NCBI GenBank assembly: GCA_964450725.1
Contig: CAYVGO010000019.1
Location: forward strand, 1 to 35,681
DNA: 35,681 nucleotides
Direction: 5' to 3'
Source of the DNA: CAYVGO01 sp964450725
GTDB lineage: Bacteria; Bacteroidota; Bacteroidia; Bacteroidales; UBA932
Both the position numbers and the translations under genes were made by a program. Positions 1 to 8,300 of the stretch are shown piece after piece; within the stretch, counting starts at the first letter, position 1; every line of letters starts with the position of its first letter. The notes under the pieces are model-generated. The model was not told the DNA's origin, ran no database searches, and saw only the letters and a program-made list of their open reading frames with translations.

Positions 1-127
1 TTACACATTAGGAATTTGGAATGAACTTAATCTGAACGTGAATAAAGTGTAAATTTGATAATGTTGTGTCAGAGATTTTAGTCAGTAGAAATGTTCAACA
101 CTATTTTTTAGTCATCTAAATTCCTTG

Positions 128-135
128 TACCTTTG
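128..135 (+). promoter_or_regulatory. Bacteroidota-type -7 promoter box upstream of waaA
   Basis: TACCTTTG matches the Bacteroidota -7 consensus TAnnTTTG and lies 15 bases before the GTG start of waaA. A T-run at 104-109 sits at the distance expected for a weak -33 element (consensus TTTG). Transcription would start only a few bases before the start codon, so the leader is very short. The rest of 1-127 shows no gene or repeat that I can support. Confidence 0.5.
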
Positions 136-150
136 TAGAAAAATTAAAGA

Positions 151-1392
151 GTGGCACTTTTTTATAATTTACTTCTTTCCATTTACTATTTTGGTGTTTT
201 TATTTTACTTCCTTTCAAAAGTAAAGCCCGACTTTTTTTATTTGGCAGATGGGGCTCTTTCATCAAATTAAAAAAACAGTTTACTCAATTTCGTCAGAAT
301 CAACCTTTATTATGGGTACATTGTGCATCTTTGGGAGAGTTTGAACAAGGAAGACCGGTGATAGAAAAATATCGTGAGCAGAATCCAAATCATCAAATTT
401 TATTGACTTTTTTTTCTCCGTCAGGATATGAAATTCGGAAAAACTACGAGCAGGCAGATTATATTTACTATCTTCCCGTAGATTTTATTTGGAACACTCA
501 TTATTTTTTAAAAATAGTAAAACCTACTACCGTCATTTTTGTGAAATATGAGTTTTGGTATCATGTTCTCAAGCAATCAAAAAAAATAGGAGCCAAAGTA
601 TATATCATTTCTGCGATTTTCAGACCACAACAACTTTTTTTCAGAAAAATAGGAAGTTTTTACCGAAAGTGGTTGCAATATTATGATCATATTTTTGTTC
701 AGAATCAAGAATCTTTAGCATTATTACAATCAATCGGCATCCAGCATGCTTCTTGCGTCGGTGACACACGTTTTGATAGAGTAATTTCCATTGCAGAACA
801 TTCTACTCCCGTACCATTTATAGAGCAGTTTATTTCCAATAAAAAAACTATTGTCATCGGCAGTAGTTGGGAGCCCGACGAAGAGTTATTTCAAAAATAC
901 AAGAGCCGAAACCACCACCAAGATTTACGTTGGATTATTGTTCCTCATGAAATTCATCCGGCACATATAACACAGCTTCTCAAACGATTTCCAGATGCGT
1001 TATTGTGGTCAAAGCAAGAAGATTTTACTCCAAATGTCCACACAATATTAATTGTTGATATTATCGGTATTTTATCCTCTCTTTATCAATATGCTTATGT
1101 TGCCTATATTGGAGGTGGATTTGGAGTGGGAATACATAATATCTTAGAGGCAGTAACTTATGGAGTTCCGGTGATTTTTGGCCCCAACTATAAAAAATTT
1201 CAGGAAGCTAAAGACTTGATTGAGCGTAAGGCTGCACAAAGTATCACAAATGATGAAGAACTTGAAATGGTTTTAGAAAAATTGTTGACAAACCAAGTGT
1301 TATATGATAATATTACAAAAACCAACAAACACTATGTAATGGAAAATATGGGTAGTACTGATAAGATACTCGACTTTATTGCGAAAGAATAG
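151..1392 (+). CDS. waaA: 3-deoxy-D-manno-octulosonic acid (Kdo) transferase WaaA/KdtA
   Basis: Glycosyltransferase of the GT30/WaaA family. It transfers Kdo from CMP-Kdo to the lipid A precursor at the cytoplasmic face of the inner membrane, starting the lipopolysaccharide core. The 413 residues match the family's usual length. An N-terminal hydrophobic anchor (about residues 5-22) is followed by WVHCASLGEFEQG, with Glu63 in the SLGE motif at the position of the known catalytic acid. The C-terminal half has the nucleotide-binding fold features IGSSWEPDE and GGGFGVGIHNILEA, then an E-x4-GVPVIFGPN stretch. The start is GTG at 151, just after a -7 box; no better upstream start is visible. The gene ends in tandem stops (TAG TAG) 24 bases before the methyltransferase. 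The CMP-Kdo synthetase kdsB lies 27 kb away in the same window, so the pathway genes are not clustered. Confidence 0.93.
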   Translation: MALFYNLLLSIYYFGVFILLPFKSKARLFLFGRWGSFIKLKKQFTQFRQNQPLLWVHCASLGEFEQGRPVIEKYREQNPNHQILLTFFSPSGYEIRKNYEQADYIYYLPVDFIWNTHYFLKIVKPTTVIFVKYEFWYHVLKQSKKIGAKVYIISAIFRPQQLFFRKIGSFYRKWLQYYDHIFVQNQESLALLQSIGIQHASCVGDTRFDRVISIAEHSTPVPFIEQFISNKKTIVIGSSWEPDEELFQKYKSRNHHQDLRWIIVPHEIHPAHITQLLKRFPDALLWSKQEDFTPNVHTILIVDIIGILSSLYQYAYVAYIGGGFGVGIHNILEAVTYGVPVIFGPNYKKFQEAKDLIERKAAQSITNDEELEMVLEKLLTNQVLYDNITKTNKHYVMENMGSTDKILDFIAKE

Positions 1393-1416
1393 TAGATATT
1401 TGAATAGTAGATCAAA

Positions 1417-2265
1417 ATGACAAGAAGTAATAAATTAGTAGCCCCATTTTTAAAATGGGTTGGAGGAAAAAGGCAATTGATTTCTTCAATTACTCAATAT
1501 TTGCCTGAAAATATCCATAAGTTTCGGTATATTGAACCGTTTATTGGTGGTGGAGCGGTTTTTTTTCACCTACAACCTCAAAATGCAAAGATCAACGATC
1601 TCAATAAAGAGTTGATGAATGTCTATTTGGTTATTAAAAATAATCTACAGGAGTTAATTACAGATTTAAGAAAACATCAAAATAATGTCGAATATTTTTA
1701 TAAAATAAGGGGGTTGGACAGAAGTCATGAGTTTAAAAATTTGACCGATGTTGAACGAGCATCAAGAGTGATATATCTTAATAAAACATGTTTTAATGGA
1801 CTTTATAGAGTAAATAATGCGGGTGAATTTAATGCACCTTTTGGATATTATAAAAATCCTAATATTATCAATGAACCCACCTTGAAAGCCGTTCATCAGT
1901 ATTTGAATACGAATAACATTATGATTCAATGTAGTGATTATACCAGTATATTGCAAGAAACCAATGATAGAACTTTTGTTTATTTAGATCCTCCCTATCA
2001 CCCGATTTCTGAAAATTCCAATTTTACAGGATATGTTCAAGGAGGGTGGAATGATATTGACCAAATTAAGTTGAAAGAATTTTGTGATCAACTGAATGAA
2101 CGTGGGGTGAAGTTCTTACTCTCCAATTCATCATCTTCATTCATTAAAAATTTATATAAAGATTATCAAATAATCGTGGTGCAAGCCCATCGTGCTATCA
2201 ATTCTGATGGCAATAATCGTGGTGAAATTGACGAGGTTTTAATTAGGAATTATGAGAAAATCTAA
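1417..2265 (+). CDS. DNA adenine N6-methyltransferase, D12 class (DpnM/Dam-like), probable GATC specificity
   Basis: Type II modification enzyme that methylates adenine in its recognition site and so protects the host from the downstream nuclease. The 282 residues follow the Dam/DpnM D12 order. The SAM-binding motif region comes first (PFLKWVGGKRQLI, residues about 10-22; FIGGGAVFF, about 42-50). The target-recognition region follows (NKTCFNGLYRVNNAGEFNAPFG, about 122-143), then the catalytic DPPY (about 191-194). The tail LSNSSSSFIKNLYKDY plus a closing NYEKI closely resembles what I recall of DpnM, a GATC enzyme. GATC is therefore the best guess, although M.EcoRV (GATATC) belongs to the same broad class. 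It overlaps the nuclease gene by 14 bases, so the two are probably translated together. No convincing promoter of its own is visible between waaA and this gene. Confidence 0.9.
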   Translation: MTRSNKLVAPFLKWVGGKRQLISSITQYLPENIHKFRYIEPFIGGGAVFFHLQPQNAKINDLNKELMNVYLVIKNNLQELITDLRKHQNNVEYFYKIRGLDRSHEFKNLTDVERASRVIYLNKTCFNGLYRVNNAGEFNAPFGYYKNPNIINEPTLKAVHQYLNTNNIMIQCSDYTSILQETNDRTFVYLDPPYHPISENSNFTGYVQGGWNDIDQIKLKEFCDQLNERGVKFLLSNSSSSFIKNLYKDYQIIVVQAHRAINSDGNNRGEIDEVLIRNYEKI

Positions 2266-3532
2266 AAATGATTTAGAGTGGGAAAAACTATTTGGAGAAC
2301 ACAATATTTTGGATAGTGTTTTGACAAATGGTTGTGTGAAAATTTCTGCCAGCCAAATTAATGAATATAGAGAAGCTCGGTTGATGACAAAGTTTGATCA
2401 TAAATCACAACTTCCTAAATTGTTTACAGACCATAATTTATCTATTCTTCCGATTTCAAGAGGAGATTATGTTATTGGCAACTTTGAAACATTTTGTGCG
2501 TTTAATACAGACAACATTGCGGTTTCATCAGTTGAGTTTCCTGTATATTTAGAAAGCCTTGATTATCAAAATATCAATAGTGAGGCTACTGCCATTAATT
2601 GTGCCTATGTTTCTAATATTTTAAAGGACTTTACCCAAGATCAAAATCTGCTACCCACTGTTAATGGAAGAATGAGTTCATCATCCTTTGCCTTCAATAT
2701 AAATTCATTGCAAGGTCAATGTAAAATTGATGTCAATAACTCTCAAATCGAAATTGATGGCGGATATGAAGGTGATTGTGCATTATATCTCATAGAAGCA
2801 AAAAATTACATTTCCGATGATTTTCTTATTAGACAACTTTATTACCCCTTTAAACTTTGGAGCAATAAAATAAGAAAAAAAGTTCGTCCGATTTTTCTAA
2901 CTTATACCAATGGTGTTTTTCATCTGCGAGAATATAAATTTACTGACACGGATCACTATAATTCACTGATTCTTGTTCAACAGAAAAAATACGTAATCCG
3001 AGAAGGCGGTTTTAATCATGAAGTTCTGGCAAAAATTATAGACACAACCCCAATCGTCAATCAACCGGCAATACCTTTTCCGCAAGCAGATAAATTTGAA
3101 AGAGTAATTAATCTTTGTGAACTTCTTCAGGAAAAGGAACAAATGGCTAAAGAAGACATTACGAGAAATTATGATTTTGATGCACGACAAACCGACTATT
3201 ATTGTAATGCCGGAAAATATTTAGGTTTGATTGATATAATAACCATTAGAGAAAAACCCTATTGTGTTTTGACAAACAAAGGAAAGCAGGTATTTCATTG
3301 TAATCTTGTTGAACGACAAAAGGAATTTATAAAACTGATTATTGCCCATTCTGTATTTAAAAAGACATTGCAATTTTATCTTGACAATGGAAAAGAACCG
3401 TACAAAGAAGTTATTATCGAAATAATGAAAAGTGAAAAATTATATAACGTGTCGTCTCTTGAAACTTATCGTAGACGGGCATCAACAGTGATCAGTTGGG
3501 TAAATTGGATAATTTGTCAACTTGAAGAATAA
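2252..3532 (+). CDS. Type II restriction endonuclease, PD-(D/E)XK fold, partner of the upstream methyltransferase
   Basis: Predicted site-specific nuclease of 426 residues. A PD-(D/E)XK-like core is visible: an acidic cluster IDGGYEGD ending at Asp175, then a hydrophobic strand and Glu182-Ala-Lys184 (spacing D-x6-E-A-K), followed by helix residues RQLYYPFKLW. The C-terminal part (about 285-360) reads like a winged-helix segment (LLQEKEQMAKEDITRNYDFDARQTDYY... LTNKGKQVF) and could bind DNA. It does not look like MboI, DpnII or Sau3AI as I remember them, so I assign no named family. Specificity is inferred from the methyltransferase. The start is ATG at 2252 inside the methyltransferase end, with a weak AGGA just upstream. 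The next gene, adk, starts 29 bases after the stop, so read-through into adk is likely. Confidence 0.78.
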   Translation: MRKSKNDLEWEKLFGEHNILDSVLTNGCVKISASQINEYREARLMTKFDHKSQLPKLFTDHNLSILPISRGDYVIGNFETFCAFNTDNIAVSSVEFPVYLESLDYQNINSEATAINCAYVSNILKDFTQDQNLLPTVNGRMSSSSFAFNINSLQGQCKIDVNNSQIEIDGGYEGDCALYLIEAKNYISDDFLIRQLYYPFKLWSNKIRKKVRPIFLTYTNGVFHLREYKFTDTDHYNSLILVQQKKYVIREGGFNHEVLAKIIDTTPIVNQPAIPFPQADKFERVINLCELLQEKEQMAKEDITRNYDFDARQTDYYCNAGKYLGLIDIITIREKPYCVLTNKGKQVFHCNLVERQKEFIKLIIAHSVFKKTLQFYLDNGKEPYKEVIIEIMKSEKLYNVSSLETYRRRASTVISWVNWIICQLEE

Positions 3533-3561
3533 CATTATTGCAAATTCAAAATTATTTACGT

Positions 3562-4125
3562 ATGAAAATCTATATTCTATTCGGAGCTCCCGGAGCCGGA
3601 AAAGGTACGCAAGCGGCGATGTTGGCACAGAAATACAAACTACTTCATTGGTCAACCGGAGATATGTTGCGTGCAGAAGTAAAAAGCGGCTCTCCGTTGG
3701 GAAAAGAAATTGACAGTTTAATCTCTGTCGGAAAATTAGTCAACGACCAACTCATTTCGCAAATGGTCATTCAAAAAATTATTGAGCATAAAGCGGTGGA
3801 GGGAATTATTTTAGACGGGTTTCCGCGTACCTTAGCACAAGCCCAAATACTGCATCAGGCATTGGAAAAAGAACATTTGAAAATAGAAAAAGTCATTAAT
3901 TTGGAGGTCAATCACGAAGAGGTCATTCAACGTATTTTGTTGCGAGGGAGTACTTCTAACAGAGCCGACGACCAAGATGAATCTACCATTCGTCAGCGGT
4001 TACAGGTATATGAAACACAAACCAAACCGTTGATTGACTACTATCAACACCAAAAAACATTAATTAATATTGAAGGCATGGGTAGTATTGAAGATATTTT
4101 CAATAGAATAACACCTCACTTTTAA
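3562..4125 (+). CDS. adk: Adenylate kinase
   Basis: Cytosolic enzyme that interconverts ATP + AMP and 2 ADP. The product is 187 residues, typical of the short-LID form without a zinc-binding insert. The P-loop GAPGAGKGT is at residues 8-16. Next come the AMP-binding STGDMLRAEV and LDGFPRTLAQA, then the LID arginines in RILLRGSTSNRADDQDE. The start chosen is ATG at 3562, because family members begin directly with the M-x-x-hydrophobic-P-loop strand; an in-frame TTG at 3538 would add eight unconserved residues. It lies 29 bases after the restriction gene and 45 bases before obg in the same direction, an adk-obg pairing common in Bacteroidales. Confidence 0.95.
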   Translation: MKIYILFGAPGAGKGTQAAMLAQKYKLLHWSTGDMLRAEVKSGSPLGKEIDSLISVGKLVNDQLISQMVIQKIIEHKAVEGIILDGFPRTLAQAQILHQALEKEHLKIEKVINLEVNHEEVIQRILLRGSTSNRADDQDESTIRQRLQVYETQTKPLIDYYQHQKTLINIEGMGSIEDIFNRITPHF

Positions 4126-4170
4126 TAGTGATTAATACCCAAAACCTTTTACCTTTAGCCCTTTCCCGTA

Positions 4171-5157
4171 ATGAGTAACTTTGTAGATTATGTAAAAATA
4201 TTTTGCCGCTCCGGCAGAGGTGGTGCAGGTGCGATGCACATGCGCAGAGAAAAGTTTGTACCCTTAGGAGGTCCGGACGGTGGAGACGGCGGTAGGGGAG
4301 GACATATTATTTTACGCGGAAATGCACAGCGGTGGACACTCCTTCATCTCAGATACAGTAAACACATTCATGCAGAAGATGGTGGAAAAGGAGATGGAGC
4401 TTTAAGAAATGGAGCAGATGGTCAGGATATTTTTATTGATGTACCTGTTGGAACCATCGTCAAAGACCCTGAAACAGAGGAGTTAATTTTGGAAATTACT
4501 CAAGATGGTGAAGAAAAAATTTTAGTGCAAGGCGGTCGCGGTGGTAAGGGTAATGCTTTCTTTAAAAGTGCCACACGCCAAACGCCTCGATTTGCTCAAC
4601 CCGGAGAAGAACATCAGGAAGGATGGTTTATATTTGAACTGAAACTTTTGGCAGATGTCGGACTGGTGGGCTTTCCCAATGTCGGAAAATCTACGTTGCT
4701 ATCTGTCGTAAGTGCTGCCAAGCCTGAAATTGCAGACTATCCGTTTACTACCCTTCAACCTAACTTGGGAATTGTCAACTACAGAGATTACCAATCTTTT
4801 GTGATGGCAGATATTCCCGGAATTATCGAAGGGGCTCACCAAGGAAAAGGGTTGGGATTACGATTCTTACGACACATTGAACGTAACTCGGTGTTACTCT
4901 TTATTATTCCCGCCGACAGTAAAAATCATGCCGAGGAGTATCGGGTTTTACTCAACGAACTAACGAAATATAACCCTGAATTACTTCACAAACAACGATT
5001 GATAGCCATTTCTAAAAGTGATTTATTAGATAAAGAACTCATGACAGAAATCGCTAAAGAACTACCCTCAGATATTCCTCACCACTTCTTTTCTGCCGTA
5101 ACACAACAAGGAATTACTACGCTTAAAGATATTCTTTTCCAAACAATCAATCAGTAA
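4171..5157 (+). CDS. obg: GTPase Obg/CgtA, ribosome assembly
   Basis: Essential GTPase that binds the large ribosomal subunit and links its assembly to nucleotide status. The glycine-rich Obg domain spans roughly residues 1-157 (GGPDGGDGGRGGH; GRGGKGNAFFKSATRQTPRFAQPGE). The G domain carries G1 GFPNVGKST (167-175), switch I DYPFTT, G3 DIPG, G4 SKSD in place of NKxD, and G5 SAV. The protein stops at 328 residues, without the C-terminal OCT domain seen in Firmicutes; this is normal in Bacteroidota. It is probably co-transcribed with adk and is followed by a strong hairpin terminator. Confidence 0.95.
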   Translation: MSNFVDYVKIFCRSGRGGAGAMHMRREKFVPLGGPDGGDGGRGGHIILRGNAQRWTLLHLRYSKHIHAEDGGKGDGALRNGADGQDIFIDVPVGTIVKDPETEELILEITQDGEEKILVQGGRGGKGNAFFKSATRQTPRFAQPGEEHQEGWFIFELKLLADVGLVGFPNVGKSTLLSVVSAAKPEIADYPFTTLQPNLGIVNYRDYQSFVMADIPGIIEGAHQGKGLGLRFLRHIERNSVLLFIIPADSKNHAEEYRVLLNELTKYNPELLHKQRLIAISKSDLLDKELMTEIAKELPSDIPHHFFSAVTQQGITTLKDILFQTINQ

Positions 5158-5204
5158 ATTTCTACTCAGCGAAACATATTAATTTTTTGGTATATATTCC
5201 ACCA

Positions 5205-5246
5205 AACAAAAGCAGAGATATTGCGTGCAACGTCTCTGCTTTTGTT
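5205..5246. terminator. Bidirectional hairpin terminator after obg
   Basis: AACAAAAGCAGAGA (5205-5218) pairs perfectly with TCTCTGCTTTTGTT (5233-5246), a 14-bp stem. The 14-base loop itself holds TTGC-GT-GCAA (5221-5230), so a nested hairpin can form. A- and T-rich flanks let it work on both strands, between the convergent obg and the giant surface protein gene. Confidence 0.75.
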
Positions 5247-5329
5247 ATCCTTATACCAAGATGTCAAGGCTGCATCTCTTCACTGAGTCTATTTTCATTA
5301 ACCATTAATCACGTCATCTTAACATAACA

Positions 5330-5362
5330 AAATTCGACGGAAATTCATTTTCCACCGAATTT
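5330..5362 (-). terminator. Interrupted hairpin after the giant surface protein gene
   Basis: AAATTCG (5330-5336) pairs with CGAATTT (5356-5362). After a two-base mismatch, GGAAA (5339-5343) pairs with TTTCC (5349-5353) around a TTCAT loop. It lies 35 bases past the minus-strand stop codon and is the best terminator candidate for that transcript. The remaining bases of 5158-5397 hold nothing else that I can support. Confidence 0.5.
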
Positions 5363-5397
5363 CACTCACCGTTCACCGTTTATATTTTCGTTCATCA

Positions 5398-8300
5398 CTA
5401 CCTCTTCATCACTTTCCCTCGATAGTTACCCGCCTTCACGGTGTAAAGCCCTTGCGGCAGTATAGAAATGTCGATGACGGAAGTTATAGGAACCTGTAAT
5501 ACCAATTTACCGGTAATATCAAAAATCTCTACCGAGGTAGCATCAATTTGTTCGGGACTTTGAATGTTTAATACTGTCGTTGCAGGATTAGGATAAATCT
5601 TCAATACAGAAACTTTCCCATCAAAAACACTCGTAGGATTTTGTGTCCACTTAGCATACAGCGTCATATTCTCAGTAACAATACCGGTAGTAAAGTTCCA
5701 CATTGTAGTTAATGTTGATTCCTTATACCAGCCGATGAACTTATATCCTGCTCTGACCGGATTAGCGGGTTTGGTTACCGTACTGCCGTAATTGACAGTC
5801 ACTGACCTTGTCGTACTGCCGTTGTTGCTCTTGAAAGTAACCGTATAACTGTTGATACTCCACTTGGCATACAGCGTCATATTCGCAGTAATAATACCGG
5901 TAGTAAAGTTCCACATTGTAGTTAATGTTGACTCTTTATACCAGCCGATGAACTTATATCCTGCTCTGACCGGATTAGCGGGTTTGGTTACCGTACTGCC
6001 GTAATTGACAGTCACTGACCTTGTCGTACTGCCGTTGTTGCTCTTGAAAGTAACCGTATAACTGTTGATACTCCACTTGGCATACAGCGTCATATCACTT
6101 GTTACGACATCAATAGCAAAGTTCCACGCTGTAGTTAATGTTGATTCTTTATACCAGCCAACAAAAGTATTGCCGACTTTACTCGGGTTAGCGGGCTTGG
6201 TCAGCGTATTACCATAATTGACTGTCTGTGGGTTTATCGCACTACCGCTGCTCTCAAAGGTAATTGTATAACTGTTGATATTCCATTGTGCTACCGCAGT
6301 TTTGTTTGCGGTATAAGTCCAAGTAGTTGTTGCTGTAATAAGATTATCATCTATCTTCCATCCGTTGAAACTGTAACCGGTACGCATAGGGATAGGCAAA
6401 GTACCAATAGGTTGATTCGTACCTGCATCTATCGTTGTTGGATTCACCGTACCTCCGGAAGGATTTAAAGTGAGGGTATATTTAGTTACCCACTGTGCTA
6501 CCGCAGTTTTGTCTGCAGTATAAGTCCAAGTGGTTGCTGCCGTAATGACATTTTGGTCGATTTTCCATCCGGCAAAGAATTCTCCGGCTTTGGTGGCTAT
6601 AGGTAATATACCAATTGGTTCTCCTGCTTTTACATCAACATAAGCAGTTACCATCTGACCACCGCCGGGGTCAAAACTTAACAAGTGTGTATAACTGTTA
6701 GAAATAATCTTAGGAATAGTCGGGCTGTTGATACGGTAATGAAATGGCGAGTTTTCGGTAACCAAAGCCATATTAAGCGTGGAGAGTAGTGTTGTACTAT
6801 TCATTTCTGTAACTGACTTTTCAACTACATCGGTTACCGTACCACTACTGCCTCCTATTCCTGTTAATCCTTGAAGAGGGGTAAAATAGCAGGTAGTTAT
6901 CGTACCACTATTATTACCCACTACTCTTCCGTGCTTGCCACGAATACTCAAACTACCTATATCACTTAAGCAACTAATAACGGAACCACCATCATTATAT
7001 CCTACCACACCGCCTACATTAGCGCTACTACTATTGCTGCTAAGAGTGGTTGTTGATACAGTACAGCCAATCACTCGACTGCCGGAATCATTAATTACTC
7101 CGACCACACCACCGATAGAACTATTATTCTCAGTACTTGTACTTACAACATTGCCACCCGTTACAATCAAAGCTTCAAGCCGAGAATCATTATTTATTAT
7201 ACCGGCAACAGTCCCTATATAACAGAAAATTCCGGTTCCTGTAATATAGGAATTTACTAATGTAAGGTTCTTGATTATACCGCCACGTACATAACCAAAC
7301 AATCCAAGATAATCGTAGTTACTGTTGACATAAAGATTACTTATGGTATACCCGCCGCCATCAAAAATACCTCTGAAAACATAGTAGTTTGAACCTATTG
7401 GAGACCAACTTCCCAGCGTGGGGTTACAAACCGTAGAGAGGTCAATATTGGTCGAGAGGCGAATGGTTTTACCGGAGAAATTGACGTTTTCTCCACCCCA
7501 AGAACCATTGACAAGAGCAGAAAGTGCTTTCAACTCTCCTGCCGTGCTAATAGTAAATGTTGTGGCTGAAGGATTGGTAATGTACCATATATAATCAGGG
7601 TCATCAAGTAATACAAAGTCTTTGGTCTGGTTTGCAGAGAGCATGAAAGTCGGAAGAATATGTAACTGATAGCCATTTCCGATTGTCTGCAAAGTATAAC
7701 TGTTATCTGCTATCGCTTTAAACTGATAAGTACCATTTGCGTCTGTGGTAGCACGTCCGCACTCTACACCTTCGGTCATCAGCAGTATCACTATATTCTC
7801 TAATGCTTTGTTGTTGCTGTTTTTTACCGTACCGCTGATTAAATAAGTTGTTGGTGCACCGGCAACAAGTTTGGGTACATTACCCATATTGGCTTGGTAG
7901 TGATACAGAACACTGTTACTGACCAAACTCATATTGAGCAATGTCAAAAACACGGGCTGATTCATTTGAGTTATCGTTTTTTCTGCAACATTGCTTACTA
8001 TGCCATTATTCTCTTCTATTGCTGCTAAATTCTCAAGCGTCGTGAAATAACAGGTAGTTACTGTGCCGTAATGAATACCCACCACTCTTGCACGCCTACC
8101 ATTATACCCCAAACTTCCTGCATCACTCAGGCAGCCAATAACAGAACTAAAATTATTGTACCCCACAATACCGCCAATATTAGCACTGCTGCTGTTACCT
8201 CTAAGGGTTGTTCCAGATACGGTACAGCCTATTACTTTGCTATTATTATCACTGGCTCCTACCACACCTCCAAGATAACTTATACCTGTAGTTGTACTTA

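Noticed and set aside
3538..3561. TTG start for adenylate kinase, eight residues earlier
   Set aside because: The added residues are not part of the family; the ATG at 3562 gives the normal N-terminus.
3522..3713. Frame overlapping the end of the nuclease gene and the start of adk
   Set aside because: Out-of-frame reading of adk with arginine-rich composition and no conserved pattern.
6935..7222. Plus-strand frames inside the giant surface protein gene
   Set aside because: Antisense shadows of a low-complexity, threonine- and serine-rich coding region.
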